From Bog-756 sp963830165 (GTDB lineage Bacteria > Actinomycetota > Acidimicrobiia > Acidimicrobiales > RAAP-2): a stretch of 64,000 nt of DNA. The notes beneath the pieces were generated by a model. That model did not search any database. It saw only the letters and a program-made list of their open reading frames with translations, and was not told the origin of the DNA. The first letter of the stretch is position 1; every line of letters begins with the position of its first letter. The stretch covers positions 816,930 through 880,929 of the forward strand of contig CAWHKZ010000005.1 in assembly GCA_963830165.1 (NCBI GenBank). Reading direction: 5' to 3'. The translations under genes were made by a program, and so were the position numbers. Shown here one piece after another: positions 34,059 through 43,974 of this stretch.

Positions 34059-35693
34059 TCAGAAGAGGGCCTTGGCCGCCTTGGCGTCGGGCTTGCCTGC
34101 CGCGGTCAGGGGGATCTCCTCGACCACGAGGAGCTGGCGGGGGACCTTGTAGCCGGCCACGTGGCCCCGGCAGTGGGTGCCCAGATCGTCGAGGGCGAGC
34201 GGCCCGGCGCCGTCGCGCAGTCGCACGACGGCGGCCACCCGTTCGCCGAAACGCTCGTCGGGCAGACCGACCACGATGGCGTCGTACACGTCGGGGTGTG
34301 CCTTGACGGCGGCCTCGACCTCCTCGGGAAAGATCTTCTCGCCGCCCGAGTTGATCGACGCCGAGCCGCGCCCGTGGACGGTGATGACGCCGTCGGGCCC
34401 GACGGAGGCCAGGTCGCCCGGCACCGACCACCGGACGCCGTCGGGATCGGTCGGGAAGGTGGCGGCCGTCTTGGCCTCGTCCTTGTAGTAGCCGAGCGGG
34501 ATCCGCCCGGACCGGGCCAGGTGGCCGATCCGTCCGTCGCCGGGGGCGAGGGGGCGCAGGTCGTCGTCGAGGACCGCCGTGTCGTCGCCCATCACGAAGC
34601 GCGGCCCGGTCGCCCCGTCCTCGACGGCGCCCTGGGCGCCGGCCTCGCTCGATCCGAACCGGTCCATGATCGCGGCCCCGGGAAACTGGCGCCCCAGCTC
34701 CGCCTTGACGGTCGCCGACAGCATGGCGCCCCCTGAGCGCGATGACCATGAGGGTCGAGACGTCGTAGGTGCCGGGTGGTGCCGTCGCCATCAGGTCGGC
34801 CAACGGCCGGGCCATGGCGTCGCCGACCAGCGCCGAGGACATCACGCCCTCGTCGCCGATGAGCCGGAGGATCCGGTCGGGGTCGAAGTGGTGCTCGGTG
34901 TAGAGCACGGTCGTACCGGCCATCAGGAAGGCGTTCCACATGGCCCACTGCGCGTTGCCGTGCATGAGCGGCCCGAGTACCAGCATCGGGACGCGACCCG
35001 ACTCGGCGGTGTTCAGCCGACCGGCCAGGTCGTCCGCCGCGGTGATCGGCTCGGCGCCCCAGCCGCCCCCTCCCATGGCCGCGAAGAAGATGTCCTCCTG
35101 ACGCCACATGACCCCCTTGGGCATCCCCGTGGTCCCGCCCGTGTAGAGGACGTAGAGGTCGTCGGGGGAGCGGGGCCCGAAGGCACGCCCGGCGTGGGCC
35201 ACGGCCAGCGCGTCCTCGTAGCGGTCGGGGACCGCGCCGGTGACGCTCGTGACCGGGTCCGGGCCGGCGGGCGGGTCGCCGTCGTCGATCACCAGGAGGT
35301 GGAGGGACTGGGCCGGTGGGGCCCCGGCCAGTGAGTCGGCCACCAGTCGGGACAGGCTCCGTTCGTAGACGAGGGCCCGGAGATCGGCGTTGTCGATGAC
35401 GTAGCGGAGCTCGGGGGCGACGTAGCGGTAGTTGAGGTTGATGGGGACGGTACGGGCTTTGAAGCAACCGATCATCGACTCGACCCACTCGGCCCGATTG
35501 CGGGCCAGGATCCCGACGTGGGCACCGGGGTCGAGGCCGAGCGAGACGAGGTGTCTGGCCACCCGGTCGGCCCGGCGCGTCGAGCTGGCGATAGGTGAGG
35601 CGACCGTCGCCGGCCACCAGGGCCAGGCGGTCGGGCACGGTCCCGGCCACCAGCTCGAACAGGTCGGCCAGGTTGAACTCGCGTTCGGCTCAC
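34059..35693 (-). pseudogene. Fatty-acyl-CoA synthetase / AMP-dependent ligase, frameshifted
   Basis: ANL superfamily: P-loop LYTGGTTGMPKGVMW, acyl pocket GPLMHGNAQW, A5 FGSSEAG, A7 PGDLASVGPDG, A8 INSGGEKIFPEEVE, and C-terminal lysine in TAAGKPDAKAAKAL. Probable start GTG 35693 followed by a surplus C (VS-EREFNLADLFELV). Further shifts near 35,587 (after RQLDA) and 34,735 (before MLSATVKAEL). Joined, it gives ~540 aa with all catalytic motifs intact. Sequencing error is likelier than loss of function. Divergent from the SDR. Confidence 0.75.
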
Positions 35694-35879
35694 TGCAGTC
35701 TCCTCGTCCGGCCCGCGGGTACCGGCCGGCGGCCCGATCGTCGCCGGGCCTCCGGGATTGCCGCGTTCCCGCGTCCGTAGCATGCTGCTCCGGAACCCGG
35801 ACGGTAGCCACTCTCGGCCACCGTCGGGAGACAGACCGTCGACGACGGGTCGCGACGACGATCCAGAGGGGGGCAACCA

Positions 35880-36754
35880 GTGACGGACGCCATCGGATCC
35901 ACGACGGGCATCGCCGGGTACACCGCGCTCGTGACCGGCGGTGGCAGCGGCATCGGCCTGGGCACGGCCACCCGGCTGGTGGCCGACGGCGCCCACGTCA
36001 CCATCTGCGGCCGTACGGAGGAGACGCTGGCCTCGGCGGTGGCGACCCTCGGGCGGGTGTGCGGCCGACGCCGCGGCGGCCGGGAGGGCCGCCGGATCGG
36101 CCCGCTACGTCGTGGCCGACGTCACCGTCGAGGAGCAGGTGGCCGCCGCGGTGGCCGAGGCCGCCTCGCCGCGGGGCCATCTCGACGTCCTGTTCGCCAA
36201 TGCCGGCGGCTCGCTCACCATGGGGCCCATCGCCGAGGCCGACGCTGGACGCCGTCCGGGCGACCATCGATCTCAACATGGTGGGCACCTTCCTGTGCCT
36301 CAAGCACGGGGCCCCGCTGATGGCGGCCGGGGTCGGGGACGGGATGGACGGGGGACCGCCCGCCGGAGGCTCGTTCATCGGGATGTCGTCCGGCGCCGGG
36401 CACTTCCCCCACCGCTACCTGTGGGCCTACGGCTCGGCCAAGGCCGGCATCGACATGCTGTGCAAGTACGCCGCGGAGGAGCTCGGGCACAGCCGGCATG
36501 CGGGTCAACTCGGTGCAGCCGGGGATCGTCGACGACGAGCTGATGTCGTTCATCACCGCCGGTGGCCCGCTGCTCGACGACTACCTGGCGCGAGATGCCG
36601 GTCAGCCGGCTGGGCACGGTCGAGGACATCGCCGCCGCGGTGCGGTTCCTGGCCGGACCGGAGTCCGGACTGGATCACCGGGGAGGCCCTGGCCGTCGAC
36701 GGGGGCCACCATCTCCGACGGGGGGCCAACTACGGACTGCTGTTCGGCGCCTGA
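35880..36754 (+). pseudogene. Short-chain dehydrogenase/reductase (SDR), frameshifted
   Basis: GTG 35880. Classical SDR motifs in order but in successive frames: TALVTGGGSGIGLGTATRLV (cofactor TGxxxGxG), LDVLFANAGG (NAG), the catalytic YGSAKAGID preceded by MSSGAG, RVNSVQPGIVDDELM, and GEALAVDGGHH at the end. Five shifts (about 36,057, 36,245, 36,500, 36,590 and 36,670) each move the frame by +1, as single surplus bases would. Correction gives ~290 aa, the normal length. NAD(P)-linked oxidoreductase of unknown substrate. Confidence 0.75.
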
Positions 36755-36987
36755 GTTCCGGCCCCGACGGGCGCCGACCGTCGGCGCCGACGCCGGGTCC
36801 GGGGGGCGGGTCCGGACGTGCGGTTCCCCGACGCCCTTTCCGGTGACGCGGTTGCCGATAGCGTGGCTGCAGCAGGCCGTCCGGAATCCGCTTCCGTACG
36901 GGAGTTGCGTGTGCCTGGGGGTGTCCCGGATCGACCGACCGGACCGCGGCACGCGTGCGTGGGGCGAGCACCGTACCGGAGGTACCC

Positions 36988-38690
36988 ATGACCTGTCGTC
37001 GCCGTGTCCACGCCGCCAGCGGGCGCGCCCTGCGTCGTGCGGCACCCGTGGCCGGAGCCGCCCTGCTGGTCGGGGTCACCCTGATCTCGGCGGCCGGGCC
37101 GTCGGCCGGGGCGCACCGGCCCAGGGTCGGCCACGACGGCGTCGGTCGTGCTGACCGTTCCCACCGCCCTCGGTCACGGCTACCGCCACGGCGCCGTGCC
37201 CCGCAGGACGCGCGACGTGGCTCGGGCGTCGACGCACTCGGGTACATGTCCCGGTGACGCCCGCCGCCGCCCGCAAGGTGAAGCCCTCCAGGTTGGACGT
37301 CCGCTACGGCGGCGGCCTGACCGCGGGCGGCCTCGTCGGCGCCGGTGTGACCACCGGACACCCCGAGGTCTACCTGGTGTTCATGGGGAGCCAGTGGGGG
37401 ACGGAGTCGACGAACCGGCCGGTCAGGACGTCTTCAGCGGCGACACCGACGGCATGGCGCCCGCCCTGCAGACGCTCTACGCGCGGATCGGGACCGGTGG
37501 CGAGCGTGGAGCGCGACCATGACCCAGTACTGCGACGGCGCACCGGTCGGCGCGACCACCTGTGAGGAGGGTGACACGCAGATCCCGTACCCGACGGGTG
37601 GGGTGCTGGCCGGGGTCTGGTACGACGACTCGGTCGCCTCCACGATCGGAGGAGGCCGCCGGCCTGACCGGCCACCAGCTGGCCGCCGAGGCCGAGGCGG
37701 CCGCCGTCCACTTCGGCAACACCACCCAGGCCGGCCAACCGCGACACGCAGTACGTGATCGCCTCGCCCACCGGCACGGACCCCGACGGATGGGCCAGCC
37801 CCACCGACGGGTACTGCGCCTACCACGACGACACCCACGACGCCTCCATCGACGGCGGCGGGGCGGTGCCGGGGCCGATCGTCGCCTTCACCAACCTCCC
37901 CTACGTGGCCGACGCCGGCTACGACTGCGGCGCGGGTGACGTCAACACGCCGGGGATCCTCGACGGCGCCACCGAGGCAGCCAGCCACGAGTACGCCGAG
38001 ACCGTCACGGACCAGTTCCCCGAGGGCGTACCCGGCTCCCGGGTGGATGGACTCCGTCGGGCGAGGAGATGGCCGACCTGTGCGCCTACGTCTCGACCGG
38101 CCCGGGCGCCATGTTCAACTTGACCTGGCCACGGCACGGTGACCGTCCAGGGCCTCTGGTCGAACGAGGCGGACGGGGGCGTCGGCTCGTGCTCCGACGG
38201 CAGCCCGGACTACACCTACACCGCGCTGGTGACGGGCGTCTCGCCGACCACGGCTGCGGCCGGGTCCACGGTGACCGTCACGGGTGAGAACCTGGGCACC
38301 GCCTCCGAGGTCCTGTTCGACGGAACCCCCGGGGTGATCTCCTCGGACAGCCCCACCGAGGTGACGGCCGTGGTACCCACCGGGGCGGGGAACGGGGTCG
38401 TCAGCGTGGTCACCACCTACGGGACGGTCGCCAGTGCGAAGGCCGTCGATCTGAGCCCGGCGCTGACCTCGTTCGCCCCGACCGCCGTGGCCCCGGACGG
38501 CACCTTGACGCTGACCGGTTCGGGACTGGGCGCGGTCAGGAAGGTCGAGGTGGGCGGCAAGAAGGCCGTCGTCATCTCGGACACCGACGTCCAGATCGTG
38601 GTCACCGTGGCCGCCAAGGCCCGGTCCGGTTCGGTCGAGGTCGCCACCAAGTACGGCTCGTCGACACTGGGCGGACTTACCGTCTCCTGA
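36988..38690 (+). pseudogene. Secreted protein with HEYAE putative metallopeptidase motif and two TIG/IPT domains, frameshifted
   Basis: ATG 36988 with GGAGG 5 nt upstream. Signal peptide (RRAAPVAGAALLVGVTLISA). Segments: VRYGGGLTAGGLVGAG, VYLVFMGSQWGTES, YCDGAPVGATTCEEGD, VIASPTGTDPDG, CAYHDDTHD, and DGATEAASHEYAETVTDQFP. Secreted proteins with an SHE[LY]AE-TD element form a family thought to be zinc-dependent; function unproven. C terminus: two Ig-like TIG repeats (VTGVSPTTAAAGSTVTVTGE; LTSFAPTAVAPDGTLTLTGS). About nine frame changes, mostly +1, between 37,130 and 38,140. Confidence 0.65.
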
Positions 38691-38706
38691 GCCGACGGGT
38701 CGCCGG

Positions 38707-38719
38707 GAACCGCCGGTTC
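38707..38719 (+). terminator. Small hairpin after the TIG-protein gene
   Basis: GAACC-GCC-GGTTC, 17 bp after the stop codon. Weak terminator candidate. Confidence 0.3.
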
Positions 38720-38806
38720 GGGGCCGCACGCGGGGTGGGGGCCGAGTACCAGGGCCCGGTTGCCGGGCGGTAGCGTGGCCCGGATGCCCGTGTGTGCCGG
38801 ACGCCG

Positions 38807-40812
38807 ATGACTGGAATGGGTGCCCCTCCGGGGCCGGGCGATTCGTCGATCATCGCCGAGTTCCACCATCAGCTGGCCATCCAGGGGGCCCTCGTGATGG
38901 TCCTGCTCGCCGTCCTCTTCATCGGGTGGAACCAGCTCCGCGCCATGCAGTACCGCCGGGCCGTCGCCCGGGGCGAGCCCGTCACCCCGCCCGTCGCCCG
39001 CCCGACGCCCGAACCGGCCGGCCGCCGGTTCCTGCGCATCGCCTTCGGTCTGGTCTGGCTGTTCGACGGCCTGCTCCAGCTGCAGTCGGGCATGCCCACC
39101 GGCCTGCCCTCGGGCGTCATCGAGCCCTCCGCGACCACCTCCCCCTCCTGGGTCCGCCACCTGGTCGAATCCGGCCTGACGCTCTGGGCCAACCATCCGG
39201 CCGCCGCCGCCGCCTCCACGGTGTGGATCCAGATCGGCATCGGCCTGCTCCTCCTGCGTGGCGCCGCGGGGACTCTGGAGCCGCGGCGCAGGCGTCGTGA
39301 GCGTGGTCTGGGGCCTCGTCGTCTGGTCGTTCGGCAACGCCTTCGGGGGCATCTTCGCCCCGGGGCTCACCCTGCTGTTCGGTGCTCCCGGCGCCATCGT
39401 CTTCTACATCGCGGCCGGGACCCTCGTCGCCCTGCCCGACAGGGCGTGGAGCGGCCGACGGCTCGGCCGCCTCGTCCTCGGGGGGATGGGGGTGCTCCTC
39501 CTCGGGTTCGGGGTGCTCCAGGCCTGGCCCGGCCGAGGATTCTGGCAGGGTCAGATCCACGGGCAGCCGGGCACCCTCACGGGGATGGTCTCCCAGATGG
39601 CGCAGACATCGCAGCCCCATCCGCTGGCATCACTGCTGTCCTCGTTCACGTCGTTCGACCGGGCGCACGGTTGGGGCGTCAATCTGGTGGCGGTAGTGGC
39701 CATGCTCGTTCTCGGGGGCATCCTGCTCTTCGTGGCCGTGCGCACGGGCGACGACGGCGATGCCCCCGTGCCGGGCGGTGTCGCCCGGCTCCTCGGCCCG
39801 ACCCTCGCCGTCCTCGCCGTCCTCTGCGTCGCCGACTGGGTCCTGATCGAGGACTTCGGCTTCTGGGGCGGCACCGGCACCGACCCCAACTCGATGCTGC
39901 CCCTGCTGTTCGTGACCTTCGGCGGATACCTCGCGCTCGTCCGCCCCGCCAGGGTGGGGGCCGGCGGCCGCGGCGGACCAGAGGGCCGTCCCCGCAGCGC
40001 CCCCGGAGTCCGGGTCCGAGCTGCCGGTCGGTCCCGGTCCGCCGTTCGAGCCCGAACCCGAGCTGGTGGGCGCCGGGGCCGCCGCGGCCACGGACACGAC
40101 CGCCCCCGCGTTGGTTCCGCCCGCCGAGCGGTCGTGGTGGGAGGAGATCGACTCCAAGCGGGCCGGCCGGCTCGCCGCCGCCGGCGGGGCGCTCCTGATC
40201 CTGCTGGTGGGGGTGGCCCCGATGGCGGCGGCCGCGGCCCAGCAGGCGGCGGACCCCGAGATCGCCGTGGCCGTCGACGGCGCACCGACCGTGACCTCGG
40301 GGCCGGCCCCGCCGTTCACCCTCACCGCGCCCGACGGCTCCACGGTCTCCCTGGCCGACCTGCGCGGCGACACGGTCGTCCTCACCTTCCTCGACCCGGT
40401 CTGCACGAGCGACTGCCCGGTCATCGCCCAGGAGCTGCGGGTGGCCAACGAGTTCCTCGGGGGTGACGCCGCCAAGGTCCGCTTCGTCGCCATCGTGGCC
40501 AACCCCGTCTACCGCTCACTCCAGACGGTGGCCGACTTCAACCGGCAGGAGGGGCTCGACTCCGAGTCGAACTGGCTCTTCCTGACCGGGTCGGAGGCCG
40601 CCCTCCAGAGGGCGTGGAACGACTACGGCGTGACCGTCGAGACGGCGCCGGCCGGCGGGATGGTCGCCCATTCGGACGTCGTCTACATCATCGACGCCCG
40701 CGGCCAGATCCGACGCATCCTCAACTCCGACCCGGGACCGGCCAACGAGTCGACCGAGTCGTCGTTCAGCGGGCTCGTCGCCTCGCAGGTCACCCAGGTC
40801 CAGCACCAGTGA
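38807..40812 (+). CDS. Multi-TM protein fused to a SCO1/SenC copper-chaperone domain (two frameshifts)
   Basis: Translation from ATG 38807: about eight membrane helices (GALVMVLLAVLFIGWNQL; IAFGLVWLFDGLLQLQSG; WIQIGIGLLLL; FYIAAGTLVALP; VAVVAMLVLGGILLFVAV and more), then a last TM and a thioredoxin-fold SCO domain. The SCO domain has VVLTFLDPVCTSDCPV (copper-binding C-x3-C) and the partner His in MVAHSDVVYIID. The frame moves +1 near 39,285 and again near 39,970, inside linker regions; the joined ORF is ~665 aa. SCO proteins deliver Cu to the CuA centre, which fits the nearby oxidase. Confidence 0.72.
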
Positions 40813-42017
40813 GCCGGCGCGGTCTGGCTGGTCCTCGGCGGCCTGCTCGTCGTCGCGCTGGTGCTCGTCGTCGCGATGGTGTCGACCGCGGGGCAGCCCA
40901 CCGAGTCGGTCCCGACGGTGTCGCCGCACGTGCCGCCGTCGCCGTCGGGGAGCACCACCCCGGCGCTGGCCACCGAGGTCCTCGGGATGGGCAACCTCTC
41001 CGACCCCAAGAACACCTTCTACCAACTGCTCGAGCGCCCGACCGGCAGTTCGACGTGGACCCTGTCGACGCCGCCCGGCGTCGCCGACAACGGCGGCCTG
41101 GTCGTCGGCCCGTCGTCCGCCGGAGCGGTGACGGCCGGCTTCCTGCCCTCGCAGGACCTGACCTTCTCCGTGCTGGCCACCAGTGCCGCCGGGTCAACCC
41201 AGTGGGAGCCGTCGGACATTCCCGGGTCGCTGGCCGCCGAACCGGACGGACTGGCGACCGGACCGGCCGGCCAGAGCGCGGCCGTGCTGGCCTCGGCGGG
41301 CACCCCCGTCCTGGCGGCCGGGCCCGGAGCCACCTCCTGGCACCGGCTCACGACGGCCACCGCTCTCGCCGCCAGCTCGGGCTGCCGGGTGACCCGGGTG
41401 ACCGCGGTGGCCGTCACCTCGGCCGGGCTCCCGGTGGTGGGCGCATGGTGCGCCGGGACCGGCGTCGGCCTGTTCGAACCGTCCGATCCCTCCGCCGCCT
41501 CCGCCGAGGGGCTCCCGGCGCCCACCGGGTGGGTCCGGGTCGGACCGTCTCTCGGCGCCCCGGGGGTGACGTCCACCACCGTCCTGCGCCTGCAGGCCGA
41601 CGGCACGGGTGTCGTCGGCCTCGTCGAGTCCACCGGTGGTGGACGGTCGTCGGTGGCCGGCGTGTGGTACACGCCCGGCGGGTCAGCCGTCGTGTCGGCG
41701 GCGCTCACGGTCCCACACGCGGCTGGACGGTGAGGTCCACGGCCACCGGGGGTGCCGGAGGCCCGGGACTCGCCGTACTGCTCGGCGGGCCCAGCGCCTC
41801 CGACCTCCGCCTCACCACCGTCGCCGGCCCGGGGCAGGCCTGGGTGTCGAACGGCCCGCCCCCGGCCGGCACGAGGGGGGTGGCCACGGTCGGCGACGAG
41901 GTGGACGCCTTCGTGCCGTCCGGCGTCAAACTCCGGATCTGGGCGGCCACAGGTGCGGGGCCGTGGCACGTGACGGCCGACCTCACCGTGCCCATCCAGT
42001 ACGGCTCGTCGGACTGA
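40809..42017 (+). CDS. Predicted exported/anchored protein of unknown function (frameshifted)
   Basis: N-terminal TM helix (AVWLVLGGLLVVALVLVVAM), then ~370 residues of Gly/Ala/Thr/Val-rich sequence with regularly spaced short strands (SVLATSAAGSTQWEPSDIPG; VAVTSAGLPVVGAWCAG; GLAVLLGGPSASDLRL), compatible with a beta-propeller-like fold. The frame with the TM has no start codon: GTG 40809, overlapping the SCO stop, would work with one indel just after it. A second shift lies near 41,725. I do not recognise a family. Position between SCO and CtaG suggests an oxidase accessory role. Confidence 0.5.
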   Translation: MSRRGLAGPRRPARRRAGARRRDGVDRGAAHRVGPDGVAARAAVAVGEHHPGAGHRGPRDGQPLRPQEHLLPTARAPDRQFDVDPVDAARRRRQRRPGRRPVVRRSGDGRLPALAGPDLLRAGHQCRRVNPVGAVGHSRVAGRRTGRTGDRTGRPERGRAGLGGHPRPGGRARSHLLAPAHDGHRSRRQLGLPGDPGDRGGRHLGRAPGGGRMVRRDRRRPVRTVRSLRRLRRGAPGAHRVGPGRTVSRRPGGDVHHRPAPAGRRHGCRRPRRVHRWWTVVGGRRVVHARRVSRRVGGAHGPTRGWTVRSTATGGAGGPGLAVLLGGPSASDLRLTTVAGPGQAWVSNGPPPAGTRGVATVGDEVDAFVPSGVKLRIWAATGAGPWHVTADLTVPIQYGSSD

Positions 42018-42098
42018 GCCCGGCACAGATTCGCACCGGGAGGCGGCCGGCCCGATACCGGGGCCGCTAGCATCGGTCCGTCACGGAAGGACAGGCCG

Positions 42099-42956
42099 AT
42101 GGTGCTCCCCCAGTTCTGGCAGGTCACTCCGATCGCCGTCATCGCGCTCGTCGTAGGCGTGGCCCACGAGATCGGGCGCCGGCGACTGGCGGAGCGCCAG
42201 ACGGCCTCCCACCGGCGGGCGCGGTGGCACCGGTCACTGGCCTTCTACGCCGGCCTCCTCCTGGTGGCCCTCGTGGCGTCCGGTCCGCTGGACCGGTGGG
42301 CGATGACGTGGCTCAGCATCCACATGGTGATGCACGTGCTCGAGATGTTCTACCTTCCGCCCCTCCTCATCCTCGGCGCCCCCTGGGTACCCCTGCTGTT
42401 CGCCGCCCCGGCCGGGCTGAGACGTCGCTGGCTGCGCTGGTACAACCTGTCGCCCTCGGGGGCCGGGCTGCGCGGACCGGTGGCCGTGCTCACCAACCCC
42501 GTCGTGGCCATCGTCCTCTTCAACGGGGTCATGGTCCTGTGGCACATCCCTGCCGTCTTCGACTGGGCCACGTGGCATCCGTGGGTCATGGACTGGCTGA
42601 TGGCACCGTCGTTCGTGGTCACCGGCTACCTGTTCTGGCGGGTGATCCTGCCGTCGCACCCTTCGGGACCGCGCGGCTCGACCCGGGTGCAGATCGCTGC
42701 CGTGGTGGTCACGGCGTTCGAGATGCTGGTGCTCGCCATGTCGATGGCGATCTTCACCAAGACCCCGTGGTACTCGATGAACATGCTGATGGACGGGCCG
42801 GTGGCCGCACTGCGCGATCAACGGTTCGCGGCCGGGATCCTCTGGGTGTGCGGCGACTTCTGGGCCGTGCCCGCCCTGGTGCTCATCGCCTACCGGCTCT
42901 ACGGCGTCGAGGGCGGCGTGTCGGCATCGTTCGAGCGTGCGCTCGGCCGGGTCTGA
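42099..42956 (+). CDS. ctaG: Cytochrome c oxidase assembly factor CtaG (caa3-type)
   Basis: 285 aa, ~7 TM helices of the caa3_CtaG family: LSIHMVMHVLEMFYLPPLLILG, in parts HMVMHVLEM and PPLLILGAPW; VLFNGVMVLWHIPAVFD; and the C-terminal FAAGILWVCGDFWAVPALVL. Needed for copper insertion into aa3/caa3 oxidases in Bacillus. ATG preceded by GGAAGGA. A TAGCAT -10-like box lies ~35 bp upstream. Confidence 0.88.
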   Translation: MVLPQFWQVTPIAVIALVVGVAHEIGRRRLAERQTASHRRARWHRSLAFYAGLLLVALVASGPLDRWAMTWLSIHMVMHVLEMFYLPPLLILGAPWVPLLFAAPAGLRRRWLRWYNLSPSGAGLRGPVAVLTNPVVAIVLFNGVMVLWHIPAVFDWATWHPWVMDWLMAPSFVVTGYLFWRVILPSHPSGPRGSTRVQIAAVVVTAFEMLVLAMSMAIFTKTPWYSMNMLMDGPVAALRDQRFAAGILWVCGDFWAVPALVLIAYRLYGVEGGVSASFERALGRV

Positions 42957-42974
42957 TCGACCCGGCCTGCGGCC

Positions 42975-43276
42975 CATTCACGCACCCCACGGGCCCCATT
43001 CGCCCTCCCCGGAGGCCGCATTCACGCACGCCGGCCGGCGCATTCGCCCTCCCGAGAGGCCGCATTCGCCCTACCCTGAAGACGCATTCGCCCTCCCGAG
43101 AGGCCGCATTGGCGCAACCCAGCGTGCCTGTTCTCCAGGCCCGGCGAGCGCATTCACCGACCACGGCGACCCCGATCGCCAGGCCCAGCGGGCCCGATCG
43201 CCAGGCCGACAAGCCGCATTCGCCAGGCCCACCGGCCGCATTCACCGACCACGGCGATCCCGATCGGGCCGCATTC
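42975..43276. repeat. 22-bp periodic minisatellite, ~14 units
   Basis: The pentamer CATTC (or the variants CGATC, TGTTC) recurs at exactly 22-bp steps: 42975, 42997, 43019, 43041, 43063, 43085, 43107, 43129, 43151, 43173, 43195, 43217, 43239, 43261. Best-preserved unit CATTCGCCCTCCCGAGAGGC(CG) at 43041-43062, 43063-43084 (diverged) and 43085-43106. CATTCACCGACCACGGCGA occurs at 43151 and 43239. Fills the gap between convergent ctaG and the 43282 gene. The period is not a multiple of 3, so it is not a protein repeat. Confidence 0.9.
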
Positions 43277-43281
43277 GTCGG

Positions 43282-43743
43282 TCAGTCGGCCCCGGCCTGT
43301 CGACGCTCGTCGGCCTCCATGGCCACCAGGTACTCCTGCCACGCCGCGAGATCGGGGTCGGCGCCCGCTCGGGGGGCCGACCCGCCGGGAGCCGGCGGCG
43401 GCTGCTCACCGGGCTCGGTGGCAACCGGTACGGCCCGGGGGCGGCCGTCCGGCCCGATGGTGGGAGCGGCCGGCTTGCGTCGACGGCCGTCCTGGCCGTG
43501 CAGCAGGTTCCACCACATGTAGATGGCGAAGACGGCGAAGATCGGCCATTCGAACACGTAGGCCCAGCTCAGCGCGTTCCCGTCCAGGGCCCGGAACACC
43601 TCGATGACGAAGGCGCCGACGCAGATCGTCAGTCCGACGACCAGGGTGAGGTGGAGGCGGAAGGCATCGGCCCCCCGGAGCCGTTGTCCGGGTACGGGGT
43701 CGGTGGGCACCGACTGCCGGTCGGCCGGTTGCTGGGGAGCCAC
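43282..43743 (-). CDS. Small membrane protein near the oxidase operon
   Basis: 153 aa from GTG 43743. Two adjacent TM helices (LTLVVGLTICVGAFVIEVF; YVFEWPIFAVFAIYMWWNLL), then a Pro/Ala-rich tail ending in a short charged helix (LAAWQEYLVAMEADERRQ). Divergent from the cox operon. Two-helix layout and location could suggest a transcription-linked oxidase accessory or subunit-IV-like protein, but no family motif is recognised. Confidence 0.6.
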   Translation of the reverse strand: MAPQQPADRQSVPTDPVPGQRLRGADAFRLHLTLVVGLTICVGAFVIEVFRALDGNALSWAYVFEWPIFAVFAIYMWWNLLHGQDGRRRKPAAPTIGPDGRPRAVPVATEPGEQPPPAPGGSAPRAGADPDLAAWQEYLVAMEADERRQAGAD

Positions 43744-43853
43744 GTCGCCACATTACCGATGCCCCGGCGATCACCGACGTGCGGGTCGGACACCCTGCGC
43801 GTGTATAGCGTCACGACCCGTGGCGGATCCGGTAGGTTTGCCGTCGATTCCAA

Positions 43854-43861
43854 TCACGTGA
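43854..43861. promoter_or_regulatory. TCACGTGA palindrome in the cox promoter region
   Basis: Perfect 8-bp palindrome within AATCACGTGAATT (43852-43864), in a locally AT-rich stretch (~43825-43925) between the divergent 43282 gene and the cox operon. Possible regulator site; the -35/-10 elements cannot be placed with confidence. Confidence 0.35.
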
Positions 43862-43931
43862 ATTGTCGGCGTGAGTTTGCTAAGAAGTGTTGTGTAGTCC
43901 GTAACTAGGGGATTGATTCCTTGAGAAGGCA

Positions 43932-43953
43932 CTGTGCCGGGACCCCCGCACAG
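43932..43953 (+). promoter_or_regulatory. Stem-loop in the leader of the cox operon
   Basis: CTGTGC (43932-43937) pairs with GCACAG (43948-43953), ending 10 nt before the strong AGGAGG ribosome site (~43962) of the first gene. Could influence translation initiation or mRNA stability. Confidence 0.4.
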
Positions 43954-43974
43954 CCTAAGTAGGAGGGGGGGGTC

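Noticed and set aside
35880..36754. Programmed ribosomal frameshifting in the SDR gene
   Set aside because: Five shifts in one enzyme gene, without slippery sites and shared with neighbouring genes, point to sequence errors instead.
42975..43276. Possible CRISPR array
   Set aside because: The 22-bp units are contiguous with no unique spacers, they are strongly degenerate, and no cas genes are present.
43090..43280. Open frames crossing the 22-bp repeats as genes
   Set aside because: Repeat-derived composition, no start signals, and the repeat period is out of phase with codons.
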